From: Dichetophora obliterata
Lineage: Eukaryota; Arthropoda; Insecta; Diptera; Sciomyzidae
Assembly (NCBI GenBank): GCA_963920525.1
Contig: OY986440.1
Location: 930,001-994,000, forward strand
DNA length: 64,000 bases
Reading direction: 5' to 3'
The position numbers and the translations under genes were made by a program. Each line of letters opens with the position of its first letter. The first letter of the stretch is position 1. Below the pieces are notes generated by a model. The model worked only from the letters and a program-made list of their open reading frames with translations, was not told the DNA's origin and did not search any database. This document shows, in pieces, positions 52,683 through 64,000 of this stretch.

Positions 52683-55600
52683 CCCTTTGATTTTTTTCGC
52701 GAAATTTATTTTTTCCAAAATGTTGTTTTTATATTTTTTACAAAAAATTCAAGTCTCAAAAATAATTTATGTGAAAAAATTAACCCAATATCTCTTTCCA
52801 ATCAAAAGTTATGGCTAAAAATCTATTTTTTCATACAACTGACTATCTATAGTAATAAAACTCATTTTCTGTTTGTTTGTTTGTTTGTTTGGCCTTTATA
52901 CAAATCTAAACGGCTCAATGGATTTCTCTCAAACTAGGTATACATATTAAGTACATCCCAACTTAAAATGTTACATACTTAGTTTTTGCCACGCCCCCTC
53001 TGAAATTTTTCAACTAACGGTAATTTCGTTATTATAAAACTTTTTAGTATCGGAGATTTTTTTGTATTTAATTTTAAAAAATTTTTGTTATTTTGACATC
53101 AAAAACATTCACATATCTTCAAAATTGGAGAAATTTTCAGTATAACGACTTTTTCATAAAACATCGTTGCCTAAGAACGAGAAAAAAACGACATGAAAAT
53201 CAAAGTTTGGTCTTTCGATGCAAATATCTCCGCTGTCCATTAATATATTTCATTCAAATTTTTTTTGTTCAAAAGTTCAATAAAATCACTTCACAAAAAT
53301 AGGTTGAACTGTACCGTTAAGTCAGTGTATATATGTTTCATGATTATGTCAAAAAAGGTCCAAAATATTGACTTTTTACTCAAAAAATGACTCAAAAATT
53401 GTTGTTGTTGTAAAAACGAAATCAATTAAAAATTGCACATCTGGCTATTTTTCATATGACATAGCATTTACTTGCAAAAATTCTTCCAGCTAAGCGCAAA
53501 AATTATTTTACTGTTTTTGTCATCAAAACAACAAGGGTACCCCCTTTGATTTTTTTCGCGAAATTTATTTTTTCCAAAATGTTGTTTTTATATTTTTTAC
53601 AAAAAATTCAAGTCTCAAAAATAATTTATGTGAAAAAATTAACCCAATATCTCTTTCCAATCAAAAGTTATGGCTAAAAATCTATTTTTTCATACAACTG
53701 ACTATCTATAGTAAGTAATAAAACTCATTTTCTGTTTGTTTGTTTGTTTGTTTGGCCTTTATACAAATCTAAACGGCTCAATGGATTTCTCTCAAACTAG
53801 GTATACATATTAAGTACATCCCAACTTAAAATGTTACATACTTAGTTTTTGCCACGCCCCCTCTGAAATTTTTCAACTAACGGTAATTTCGTTATTATAA
53901 AACTTTTTACCATCGGAGATTTTTTTGTATTTAATTTTAAAAAATTTTTGTTATTTTGACATCAAAAACATTCACATATCTTCAAAATTGGAGAAATTTT
54001 CAGTATAACGACTTTTTCATAAAACATCGTTGCCTAAGAACGAGAAAAAAACGACATGAAAATCAAAGTTTGGTCTTTCGATGCAAATATCTCCGCTGTC
54101 CATTAATATATTTCATTCAAATTTTTTTTGTTCAAAAGTTCAATAAAATCACTTCACAAAAATAGGTTGAACTGTACCGTTAAGTCAGTGTATATATGTT
54201 TCATGATTATGTCAAAAAAGGTCCAAAATATTGACTTTTTACTCAAAAAATGACTCAAAAATTGTTGTTGTTGTAAAAACGAAATCAATTAAAAATTGCA
54301 CATCTGGCTACCTTTCATATGACATAGCATTTACTTGCAAAAATTCTTCCAGCTAAGCGCAAAAATTATTTTACTGTTTTTGTCATCAAAACAACAAGGG
54401 TACCCCCTTTGATTTTTTTCGCGAAATTTATTTTTTCCAAAATGTTGTTTTTATATTTTTTACAAAAAATTCAAGTCTCAAAAATAATTTATGTGAAAAA
54501 ATTAACCCAATATCTCTTTCCAATCAAAAGTTATGGCTAAAAATCTATTTTTTCATACAACTGACTATCTATAGTAAGTAATAAAACTCATTTTCTGTTT
54601 GTTTGTTTGTTTGTTTGGCCTTTATACAAATCTAAACGGCTCAATGGATTTCTCTCAAACTAGGTATACATATTAAGTACATCCCAACTTAAAATGTTAC
54701 ATACTTAGTTTTTGCCACGCCCCCTCTGAAATTTTTCAACTAACGGTAATTTCGTTATTATAAAACTTTTTACCATCGGAGATTTTTTTGTATTTAATTT
54801 TAAAAAATTTTTGTTATTTTGACATCAAAAACATTCACATATCTTCAAAATTGGAGAAATTTTCAGTATAACGACTTTTTCATAAAACATCGTTGCCTAA
54901 GAACGAGAAAAAAACGACATGAAAATCAAAGTTTGGTCTTTCGATGCAAATATCTCCGCTGTCCATTAATATATTTCATTCAAATTTTTTTTGTTCAAAA
55001 GTTCAATAAAATCACTTCACAAAAATAGGTTGAACTGTACCGTTAAGTCAGTGTATATATGTTTCATGATTATGTCAAAAAAGGTCCAAAATATTGACTT
55101 TTTACTCAAAAAATGACTCAAAAATTGTTGTTGTTGTAAAAACGAAATCAATTAAAAATTGCACATCTGGCTACCTTTCATATGACATAGCATTTACTTG
55201 CAAAAATTCTTCCAGCTAAGCGCAAAAATTATTTTACTGTTTTTGTCATCAAAACAACAAGGGTACCCCCTCTGATTTTTTTCGCGAAATTTATTTTTTC
55301 CAAAATGTTGTTTTTATATTTTTTACAAAAAAATTCAAGTCTTAAAAATAATTTATGTGAAAAAATTAACCCAATATCTCTTTCCAATCAAAAGTTATGG
55401 CTAAAAATCTATTTTTTCATACAACTGACTATCTATAGTAAGTAATAAAACTCATTTTCTGTTTGTTTGTTTGTTTGTTTGGCCTTTATACAAATCTAAA
55501 CGGCTCAATGGATTTCTCTCAAACTAGGTATACATATTAAGTACATCCCAACTTAAAATGTTACATACTTAGTTTTTGCCACGCCCCCTCTGAAATTTTT

Positions 55601-56989
55601 CAACTAACGGTAATTTCGTTATTATAAAACTTTTTACCATCGGAGATTTTTTTGTATATAATTTTAAAAAATTTTTGTTATTTTGACATCAAAAACATTC
55701 ACATATCTTCAAAATTGGAGAAATTTTCAGTATAACGACTTTTTCATAAAACATCGTTGCCTAAGAACAAGAAAAAAACGACATGAAAATCAAAGTTTGG
55801 TCTTTCGATGCAAATATCTCCGCTGTCCATTAATATATTTCATTCAAATTTTTTTGTTCAAAAGTTCAATAAAATCACTTCACAAAAATAGGTTGAACTG
55901 TACCGTTAAGTCAGTGTATATATGTTTCATGATTATGTCAAAAAAGGTCCAAAATATTGACTTTTTACTCAAAAAATGACTCAAAAATTGTTGTTGTTGT
56001 AAAAACGAAATCAATTAAAAATTGCACATCTGGCTACCTTTCATATGACATAGCATTTACTTGCAAAAATTCTTCCAGCTAAGCGCAAAAATTATTTTAC
56101 TGTTTTTGTCATCAAAAAAACAAGGGTACCCCCTTTGATTTTTTTCGCGAAATTTATTTTTTCCAAAATGTTGTTTTTATATTTTTTACAAAAAATTCAA
56201 GTCTCAAAAATAATTTATGTGAAAAAATTAACCCAATATCTCTTTCCAATCAAAAGTTATGGCTAAAAATCTATTTTTTCATACAACTGACTATCTATAG
56301 TAAGTAATAAAACTCATTTTCTGTTTGTTTGTTTGTTTGTTTGGCCTTTATACAAATCTAAACGGCTCAATGGATTTCTCTCAAACTAGGTATACATATT
56401 AAGTACATCCCAACTTAAAATGTTACATACTTAGTTTTTGCCACGCCCCCTCTGAAATTTTTCAACTAACGGTAATTTCGTTATTATAAAACTTTTTACC
56501 ATCGGAGATTTTTTTGTATATAATTTTAAAAAATTTTTGTTATTTTGACATCAAAAACATTCACATATCTTCAAAATTGGAGAAATTTTCAGTATAACGA
56601 CTTTTTCATAAAACATCGTTGCCTAAGAACGAGAAAAAAACGACATGAAAATCAAAGTTTGGTCTTTCGATGCAAATATCTCCGCTGTCCATTAATATAT
56701 TTCATTCAAATTTTTTTTGTTCAAAAGTTCAATAAAATCACTTCACAAAAATAGGTTGAACTGTACCGTTAAGTCAGTGTATATATGTTTCATGATTATG
56801 TCAAAAAAGGTCCAAAATATTGACTTTTTACTCAAAAAATGACTCAAAAATTGTTGTTGTTGTAAAAACGAAATCAATTAAAAATTGCACATCTGGCTAC
56901 CTTTCATATGACATAGCATTTACTTGCAAAAATTCTTCCAGCTAAGCGCAAAAATTATTTTACTGTTTTTGTCATCAAAACAACAAGGG

Positions 56990-56997
56990 TACCTACC
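56990..56997 (+). repeat. TACC duplication at the KpnI site, second copy
   Basis: Same 4-bp duplication as at 52675. This monomer also has private changes: AAAAAATTAAGTC (one C lost, near 57062) and TTTAAGTGAAA (near 57082). It has therefore diverged since the copying event. Confidence 0.9.
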
Positions 56998-59900
56998 CCC
57001 TTTGATTTTTTTCGCGAAATTTATTTTTTCCAAAATGTTGTTTTTATATTTTTTACAAAAAATTAAGTCTCAAAAATAATTTAAGTGAAAAAATTAACCC
57101 AATATCTCTTTCCAATCAAAAGTTATGGCTAAAAATCTATTTTTTCATACAACTGACTATCTATAGTAATAAAACTCATTTTCTGTTTGTTTGTTTGTTT
57201 GTTTGGCCTTTATACAAATCTAAACGGCTCAATGGATTTCTCTCAAACTAGGTATACATATTAAGTACATCCCAACTTAAAATGTTACATACTTAGTTTT
57301 TGCCACGCCCCCTCTGAAATTTTTCAACTAACGGTAATTTCGTTATTATAAAACTTTTTACCATCGGAGATTTTTTTGTATTTAATTTTAAAAAATTTTT
57401 GTTATTTTGACATCAAAAACATTCACATATCTTCAAAATTGGAGAAATTTTCAGTATAACGACTTTTTCATAAAACATCGTTGCCTAAGAACGAGAAAAA
57501 AACGACATGAAAATCAAAGTTTGGTCTTTCGATGCAAATATCTCCGCTGTCCATTAATATATTTCATTCAAATTTTTTTTGTTCAAAAGTTCAATAAAAT
57601 CACTTCACAAAAATAGGTTGAACTGTACCGTTAAGTCAGTGTATATATGTTTCATGATTATGTCAAAAAAGGTCCAAAATATTGACTTTTTACTCAAAAA
57701 ATGACTCAAAAATTGTTGTTGTTGTAAAAACGAAATCAATTAAAAATTGCACATCTGGCTATTTTTCATATGACATAGCATTTACTTGCAAAAATTCTTC
57801 CAGCTAAGCGCAAAAATTATTTTACTGTTTTTGTCATCAAAACAACAAGGGTACCCCCTTTGATTTTTTTGCGAAATTTATTTTTTCCAAAATGTTGTTT
57901 TTATATTTTTTACAAAAAATTCAAGTCTCAAAAATAATTTATGTGAAAAAATTAACCCAATATCTCTTTCCAATCAAAAGTTATGGCTAAAAATCTATTT
58001 TTTCATACAACTGACTATCTATAGTAAGTAATAAAACTCATTTTCTGTTTGTTTGTTTGTTTGTTTGGCCTTTATACAAATCTAAACGGCTCAATGGATT
58101 TCTCTCAAACTAAGTATACATATTAAGTACATCCCAACTTAAAATGTTACATACTTAGTTTTTGCCACGCCCCCTCTGAAATTTTTCAACTAACGGTAAT
58201 TTCGTTATTATAAAACTTTTTACCATCGGAGATTTTTTTGTATTTAATTTTAAAAAATTTTTGTTATTTTGACATCAAAAACATTCACATATCTTCAAAA
58301 TTGGAGAAATTTTCAGTATAACGACTTTTTCATAAAACATCGTTGCCTAAGAACGAGAAAAAAACGACATGAAAATCAAAGTTTGGTCTTTCGATGCAAA
58401 TATCTCCGCTGTCCATTAATATATTTCATTAAAATTTTTTTTGTTCAAAAGTTCAATAAAATCACTTCACAAAAATAGGTTGAACTGTACCGTTAAGTCA
58501 GTGTATATATGTTTCATGATTATGTCAAAAAAGGTCCAAAATATTGACTTTTTACTCAAAAAATGACTCAAAAATTGTTGTTGTTGTAAAAACGAAATCA
58601 ATTAAAAATTGCACATCTGGCTACCTTTCATATGACATAGCATTTACTTGCAAAAATTCTTCCAGCTAAGCGCAAAAATTATTTTACTGTTTTTGTCATC
58701 AAAACAACAAGGGTACCCCCTTTGATTTTTTTCGCGAAATTTATTTTTTCCAAAATGTTGTTTTTATATTTTTTACAAAAAATTCAAGTCTTAAAAATAA
58801 TTTATGTGAAAAAATTAACCCAATATCTCTTTCCAATCAAAAGTTATGGCTAAAAATCTATTTTTTCATACAACTGACTATCTATAGTAAGTAATAAAAC
58901 TCATTTTCTGTTTGTTTGTTTGTTTGTTTGGCCTTTATACAAATCTAAACGGCTCAATGGATTTCTCTCAAACTAGGTATACATATTAAGTACATCCCAA
59001 CTTAAAATGTTACATACTTAGTTTTTGCCACGCCCCCTCTGAAATTTTTCAACTAACGGTAATTTCGTTATTATAAAACTTTTTACCATCGGAGATTTTT
59101 TTGTATATAATTTTAAAAAATTTTTGTTATTTTGACATCAAAAACATTCACATATCTTCAAAATTGGAGAAATTTTCAGTATAACGACTTTTTCATAAAA
59201 CATCGTTGCCTAAGAACAAGAAAAAAACGACATGAAAATCAAAGTTTGGTCTTTCGATGCAAATATCTCCGCTGTCCATTAATATATTTCATTCAAATTT
59301 TTTTGTTCAAAAGTTCAATAAAATCACTTCACAAAAATAGGTTGAACTGTACCGTTAAGTCAGTGTATATATGTTTCATGATTATGTCAAAAAAGGTCCA
59401 AAATATTGACTTTTTACTCAAAAAATGACTCAAAAATTGTTGTTGTTGTAAAAACGAAATCAATTAAAAATTGCACATCTGGCTACCTTTCATATGACAT
59501 AGCATTTACTTGCAAAAATTCTTCCAGCTAAGCGCAAAAATTATTTTACTGTTTTTGTCATCAAAAAAACAAGGGTACCCCCTTTGATTTTTTTCGCGAA
59601 ATTTATTTTTTCCAAAATGTTGTTTTTATATTTTTTACAAAAAATTCAAGTCTCAAAAATAATTTATGTGAAAAAATTAACCCAATATCTCTTTCCAATC
59701 AAAAGTTATGGCTAAAAATCTATTTTTTCATACAACTGACTATCTATAGTAAGTAATAAAACTCATTTTCTGTTTGTTTGTTTGTTTGTTTGTTTGTTTG
59801 GCCTTTATACAAATCTAAACGGCTCAATGGATTTCTCTCAAACTAGGTATACATATTAAGTACATCCCAACTTAAAATGTTACATACTTAGTTTTTGCCA

Positions 59901-62900
59901 CGCCCCCTCTGAAATTTTTCAACTAACGGTAATTTCGTTATTATAAAACTTTTTACCATCGGAGATTTTTTTGTATTTAATTTTAAAAAATTTTTGTTAT
60001 TTTGACATCAAAAACATTCACATATCTTCAAAATTGGAGAAATTTTCAGTATAACGACTTTTTCATAAAACATCGTTGCCTAAGAACGAGAAAAAAACGA
60101 CATGAAAATCAAAGTTTGGTCTTTCGATGCAAATATCTCCGCTGTCCATTAATATATTTCATTCAAATTTTTTTTGTTCAAAAGTTCAATAAAATCACTT
60201 CACAAAAATAGGTTGAACTGTACCGTTAAGTCAGTGTATATATGTTTCATGATTATGTCAAAAAAGGTCCAAAATATTGACTTTTTACTCAAAAAATGAC
60301 TCAAAAATTGTTGTTGTTGTAAAAACGAAATCAATTAAAAATTGCACATCTGGCTACCTTTCATATGACATAGCATTTACTTGCAAAAATTCTTCCAGCT
60401 AAGCGCAAAAATAATTTTACTGTTTTTGTCATCAAAACAACAAGGGTACCCCCTTTGATTTTTTTCGCGAAATTTATTTTTTCCAAAATGTTGTTTTTAT
60501 ATTTTTTACAAAAAATTCAAGTCTTAAAAATAATTTATGTGAAAAAATTAACCCAATATCTCTTTCCAATCAAAAGTTATGGCTAAAAATCTATTTTTTC
60601 ATACAACTGACTATCTATAGTAAGTAATAAAACTCATTTTCTGTTTGTTTGTTTGTTTGTTTGGCCTTTATACAAATCTAAACGGCTCAATGGATTTCTC
60701 TCAAACTAGGTATACATATTAAGTACATCCCAACTTAAAATGTTACATACTTAGTTTTTGCCACGCCCCCTCTGAAATTTTTCAACTAACGGTAATTTCG
60801 TTATTATAAAACTTTTTACCATCGGAGATTTTTTTGTATATAATTTTAAAAAATTTTTGTTATTTTGACATCAAAAACATTCACATATCTTCAAAATTGG
60901 AGAAATTTTCAGTATAACGACTTTTTCATAAAACATCGTTGCCTAAGAACAAGAAAAAAACGACATGAAAATCAAAGTTTGGTCTTTCGATGCAAATATC
61001 TCCGCTGTCCATTAATATATTTCATTCAAATTTTTTTGTTCAAAAGTTCAATAAAATCACTTCACAAAAATAGGTTGAACTGTACCGTTAAGTCAGTGTA
61101 TATATGTTTCATGATTATGTCAAAAAAGGTCCAAAATATTGACTTTTTACTCAAAAAATGACTCAAAAATTGTTGTTGTTGTAAAAACGAAATCAATTAA
61201 AAATTGCACATCTGGCTACCTTTCATATGACATAGCATTTACTTGCAAAAATTCTTCCAGCTAAGCGCAAAAATTATTTTACTGTTTTTGTCATCAAAAA
61301 AACAAGGGTACCCCCTTTGATTTTTTTCGCGAAATTTATTTTTTCCAAAATGTTGTTTTTATATTTTTTACAAAAAATTCAAGTCTTAAAAATAATTTAT
61401 GTGAAAAAATTAACCCAATATCTCTTTCCAATCAAAAGTTATGGCTAAAAATCTATTTTTTCATACAACTGACTATCTATAGTAAGTAATAAAACTCATT
61501 TTCTGTTTGTTTGTTTGTTTGTTTGGCCTTTATACAAATCTAAACGGCTCAATGGATTTCTCTCAAACTAGGTATACATATTAAGTACATCCCAACTTAA
61601 AATGTTACATACTTAGTTTTTGCCACGCCCCCTCTGAAATTTTTCAACTAACGGTAATTTCGTTATTATAAAACTTTTTACCATCGGAGATTTTTTTGTA
61701 TTTAATTTTAAAAAATTTTTGTTATTTCGACATCAAAAACATTCACATATCTTCAAAATTGGAGAAATTTTCAGTATAACGACTTTTTCATAAAACATCG
61801 TTGCCTAAGAACGAGAAAAAAACGACATGAAAATCAAAGTTTGGTCTTTCGATGCAAATATCTCCGCTGTCCATTAATATATTTCATTCAAATTTTTTTT
61901 GTTCAAAAGTTCAATAAAATCACTTCACAAAAAAAGGTTGAACTGTACCGTTAAGTCAGTGTATATATGTTTCATGATTATGTCAAAAAAGGTCCAAAAT
62001 ATTGACTTTTTACTCAAAAAATGACTCAAAAATTGTTGTTGTTGTAAAAACGAAATCAATTAAAAATTGCACATCTGGCTACCTTTCATATGACATAGCA
62101 TTTACTTGCAAAAATTCTTCCAGCTAAGCGCAAAAATTATTTTACTGTTTTTGTCATCAAAACAACAAGGGTACCCCCTTTGATTTTTTTCGCGAAATTT
62201 ATTTTTTCCAAAATGTTGTTTTTATATTTTTTACAAAAAATTCAAGTCTCAAAAATAATTTATGTGAAAAAATTAACCCAATATCTCTTTCCAATCAAAA
62301 GTTATGGCTAAAAATCTATTTTTTCATACAACTGACTATCTATAGTAATAAAACTCATTTTCTGTTTGTTTGTTTGTTTGTTTGGCCTTTATACAAATCT
62401 AAACGGCTCAATGGATTTCTCTCAAACTAGGTATACATATTAAGTACATCCCAACTTAAAATGTTACATACTTAGTTTTTGCCACGCCCCCTCTGAAATT
62501 TTTCAACTAACGGTAATTTCGTTATTATAAAACTTTTTAGTATCGGAGATTTTTTTGTATTTAATTTTAAAAAATTTTTGTTATTTTGACATCAAAAACA
62601 TTCACATATCTTCAAAATTGGAGAAATTTTCAGTATAACGACTTTTTCATAAAACATCGTTGCCTAAGAACGAGAAAAAAACGACATGAAAATCAAAGTT
62701 TGGTCTTTCGATGCAAATATCTCCGCTGTCCATTAATATATTTCATTCAAATTTTTTTTGTTCAAAAGTTCAATAAAATCACTTCACAAAAATAGGTTGA
62801 ACTATACCGTTAAGTCAGTGTATATATGTTTCATGATTATGTCAAAAAAGGTCCAAAATATTGACTTTTTACTCAAAAAATGACTCAAAAATTGTTGTTG

Positions 62901-63989
62901 TTGTAAAAACGAAATCAATTAAAAATTGCACATCTGGCTACCTTTCATATGACATAGCATTTACTTGCAAAAATTCTTCCAGCTAAGCGCAAAAATTATT
63001 TTACTGTTTTTGTCATCAAAACAACAAGGGTACCCCCTTTGATTTTTTTCGCGAAATTTATTTTTTCCAAAATGTTGTTTTTATATTTTTTACAAAAAAT
63101 TCAAGTCTCAAAAATAATTTATGTGAAAAAATTAACCCAATATCTCTTTCCAATCAAAAGTTATGGCTAAAAATCTATTTTTTCATACAACTGACTATCT
63201 ATAGTAATAAAACTCATTTTCTGTTTGTTTGTTTGTTTGTTTGGCCTTTATACAAATCTAAACGGCTCAATGGATTTCTCTCAAACTAGGTATACATATT
63301 AAGTACATCCCAACTTAAAATGTTACATACTTAGTTTTTGCCACGCCCCCTCTGAAATTTTTCAACTAACGGTAATTTCGTTATTATAAAACTTTTTAGT
63401 ATCGGAGATTTTTTTGTATTTAATTTTAAAAAATTTTTGTTATTCTGACATCAAAAACATTCACATATCTTCAAAATTGGAGAAATTTTCAGTATAACGA
63501 CTTTTTCATAAAACATCGTTGCCTAAGAACGAGAAAAAAACGACATGAAAATCAAAGTTTGGTCTTTCGATGCAAATATCTCCGCTGTCCATTAATATAT
63601 TTCATTCAAATTTTTTTTGTTCAAAAGTTCAATAAAATCACTTCACAAAAATAGGTTGAACTGTACCGTTAAGTCAGTGTATATATGTTTCATGATTATG
63701 TCAAAAAAGGTCCAAAATATTGACTTTTTACTCAAAAAATGACTCAAAAATTGTTGTTGTTGTAAAAACGAAATCAATTAAAAATTGCACATCTGGCTAT
63801 TTTTCATATGACATAGCATTTACTTGCAAAAATTCTTCCAGCTAAGCGCAAAAATTATTTTACTGTTTTTGTCATCAAAACAACAAGGGTACCCCCTTTG
63901 ATTTTTTTCGCGAAATTTATTTTTTCCAAAATGTTGTTTTTATATTTTTTACAAAAAAGTCAAGTCTCAAAAATAATTTATGTGAAAAA

Positions 63990-64000
63990 ATTAATGGCTA
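63990..64000 (+). repeat. Replaced segment, copy 4, truncated by the window end
   Basis: The window ends in ATTAATGGCTA directly after GTGAAAAA, which is the diagnostic junction of the replaced segment. The upstream G marker (63959) is also present. Only 11 bases are visible, so the rest is inferred. Confidence 0.75.

Larger units (their letters stand above)
1..64000 (+). repeat. Satellite DNA array, ~860-bp monomer, about 74.5 head-to-tail copies
   Basis: One AT-rich unit repeats without interruption and always in the same orientation. Taking TTGACATC as an arbitrary monomer start, units begin at 628, 1491, 2354, 3216, 4075, 4934, 5793, 6652, 7511, 8374, 9232, 10092, 10951, 11814, 12672, 13532, 14344, 15207, 16065, 16929, 17766, 18629, 19491, 20340, 21200, 22011, 22874, 23732, 24596, 25445, 26303, 27166, 28050, 28901, 29759, 30625, 31509, 32368, 33227, 34086, 34949, 35833, 36692, 37549, 38408, 39267, 40130, 40993, 41852, 42719, 43578, 44441, 45312, 46171, 47050, 47908, 48767, 49630, 50501, 51371, 52230, 53093, 53956, 54819, 55683, 56545, 57407, 58269, 59132, 60002, 60865, 61727 (TTC variant), 62586 and 63445 (CTG variant). 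Length differences come from a few indels: TTTG copy number, an AGTA duplication, a T7/T8 run, 22-bp and 25-bp deletions, and a replaced segment. No gene, RNA gene or foreign insertion interrupts the array. Organism and chromosomal location are inferred only. Confidence 0.98.
36692..64000 (+). repeat. Right-hand array section with ~5-monomer higher-order periodicity
   Basis: About 31.7 monomers. Monomers with CTATTTTTCAT lie near 38761, 49120, 53448, 57762 and 63800; with the earlier ones at 26657 and 34440 the gaps are 9, 5, 12, 5, 5 and 7 monomers. Other linked classes are GAACTATACC (37762, 41211, 43795, 48121, 52443, 62799), CAAAAAAACAAG (44873, 46603, 50063, 50933, 56113, 59563, 61293), AGTCTTAAAAA (near 55342, 58790, 60523, 61384) and GTATATAATTTT (50475, 55655, 56517, 59105, 60837). 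A five-monomer (~4.3 kb) unit disturbed by later gains and losses fits best, but it is not clean. No genes are visible. Confidence 0.65.

Noticed and set aside
1..64000. CRISPR array
   Set aside because: The repeats are ~860 bp and contiguous, with no unique spacers and no cas genes.
1..64000. rDNA, histone or other tandem gene cluster
   Set aside because: No rRNA-like, tRNA-like or coding segment is visible in the monomer on either strand.
1..64000. Similarity to the Drosophila 1.688 satellite (a shared ATTTTTAGCCA-like word on the minus strand)
   Set aside because: Only a short AT-rich word matches from memory and the monomer length differs; without an alignment this is not evidence of homology.

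Overview
The whole 64 kb is one uninterrupted head-to-tail satellite DNA array. I find no protein-coding gene, tRNA, rRNA or other unique sequence. The repeat unit is AT-rich and about 860 bp long (commonest lengths 859 and 863 bp, range 811-884). It recurs 74 times at a fixed landmark (TTGACATC, first at 628, last at 63445), always on the same strand, plus partial units at both ends. Neighbouring copies differ at only a few positions. The organism is almost certainly a eukaryote, most likely an insect and plausibly a dipteran. Each monomer carries a TTTG microsatellite followed by a conserved stretch ending in GCCACGCCCC, an architecture familiar from insect (notably Drosophila) Helitron-like and mini-me-like repeats. 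The taxon is inference from memory, not a database match.

Layout. 1-6.7 kb: ordinary 859-863 bp monomers. 6.68-13.56 kb: a block of four monomers duplicated in tandem with an exact 3440-bp period and three differences by my reading. 12.7-25.2 kb: a nested zone in which a ~4.8 kb block recurs 7667-7668 bp downstream and a ~2.2 kb block recurs 3422 bp downstream. This zone holds all the shortened monomers (22-bp and 25-bp deletions between short direct repeats) and one monomer that looks like an unequal-exchange hybrid. 25.4-36.7 kb: three monomers (27.7, 31.2 and 35.5 kb) in which about 165 bp including the TTTG tract is replaced by a different ~190-bp sequence. A fourth copy is cut by the window end at 63990. 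36.7-64 kb: monomer variants recur with a spacing of often five monomers (~4.3 kb), with TTTG tracts of up to nine copies.

There are no genes to act together. Short open frames recur once per monomer only because the array is homogeneous, and all begin at TTG. The biology here is the evolution of the array: amplification of multi-monomer blocks, unequal exchange, gene-conversion-like mosaics and slippage at tetranucleotide tracts. A (peri)centromeric, heterochromatic or sex-chromosome location is a reasonable guess, but nothing in the window proves it.
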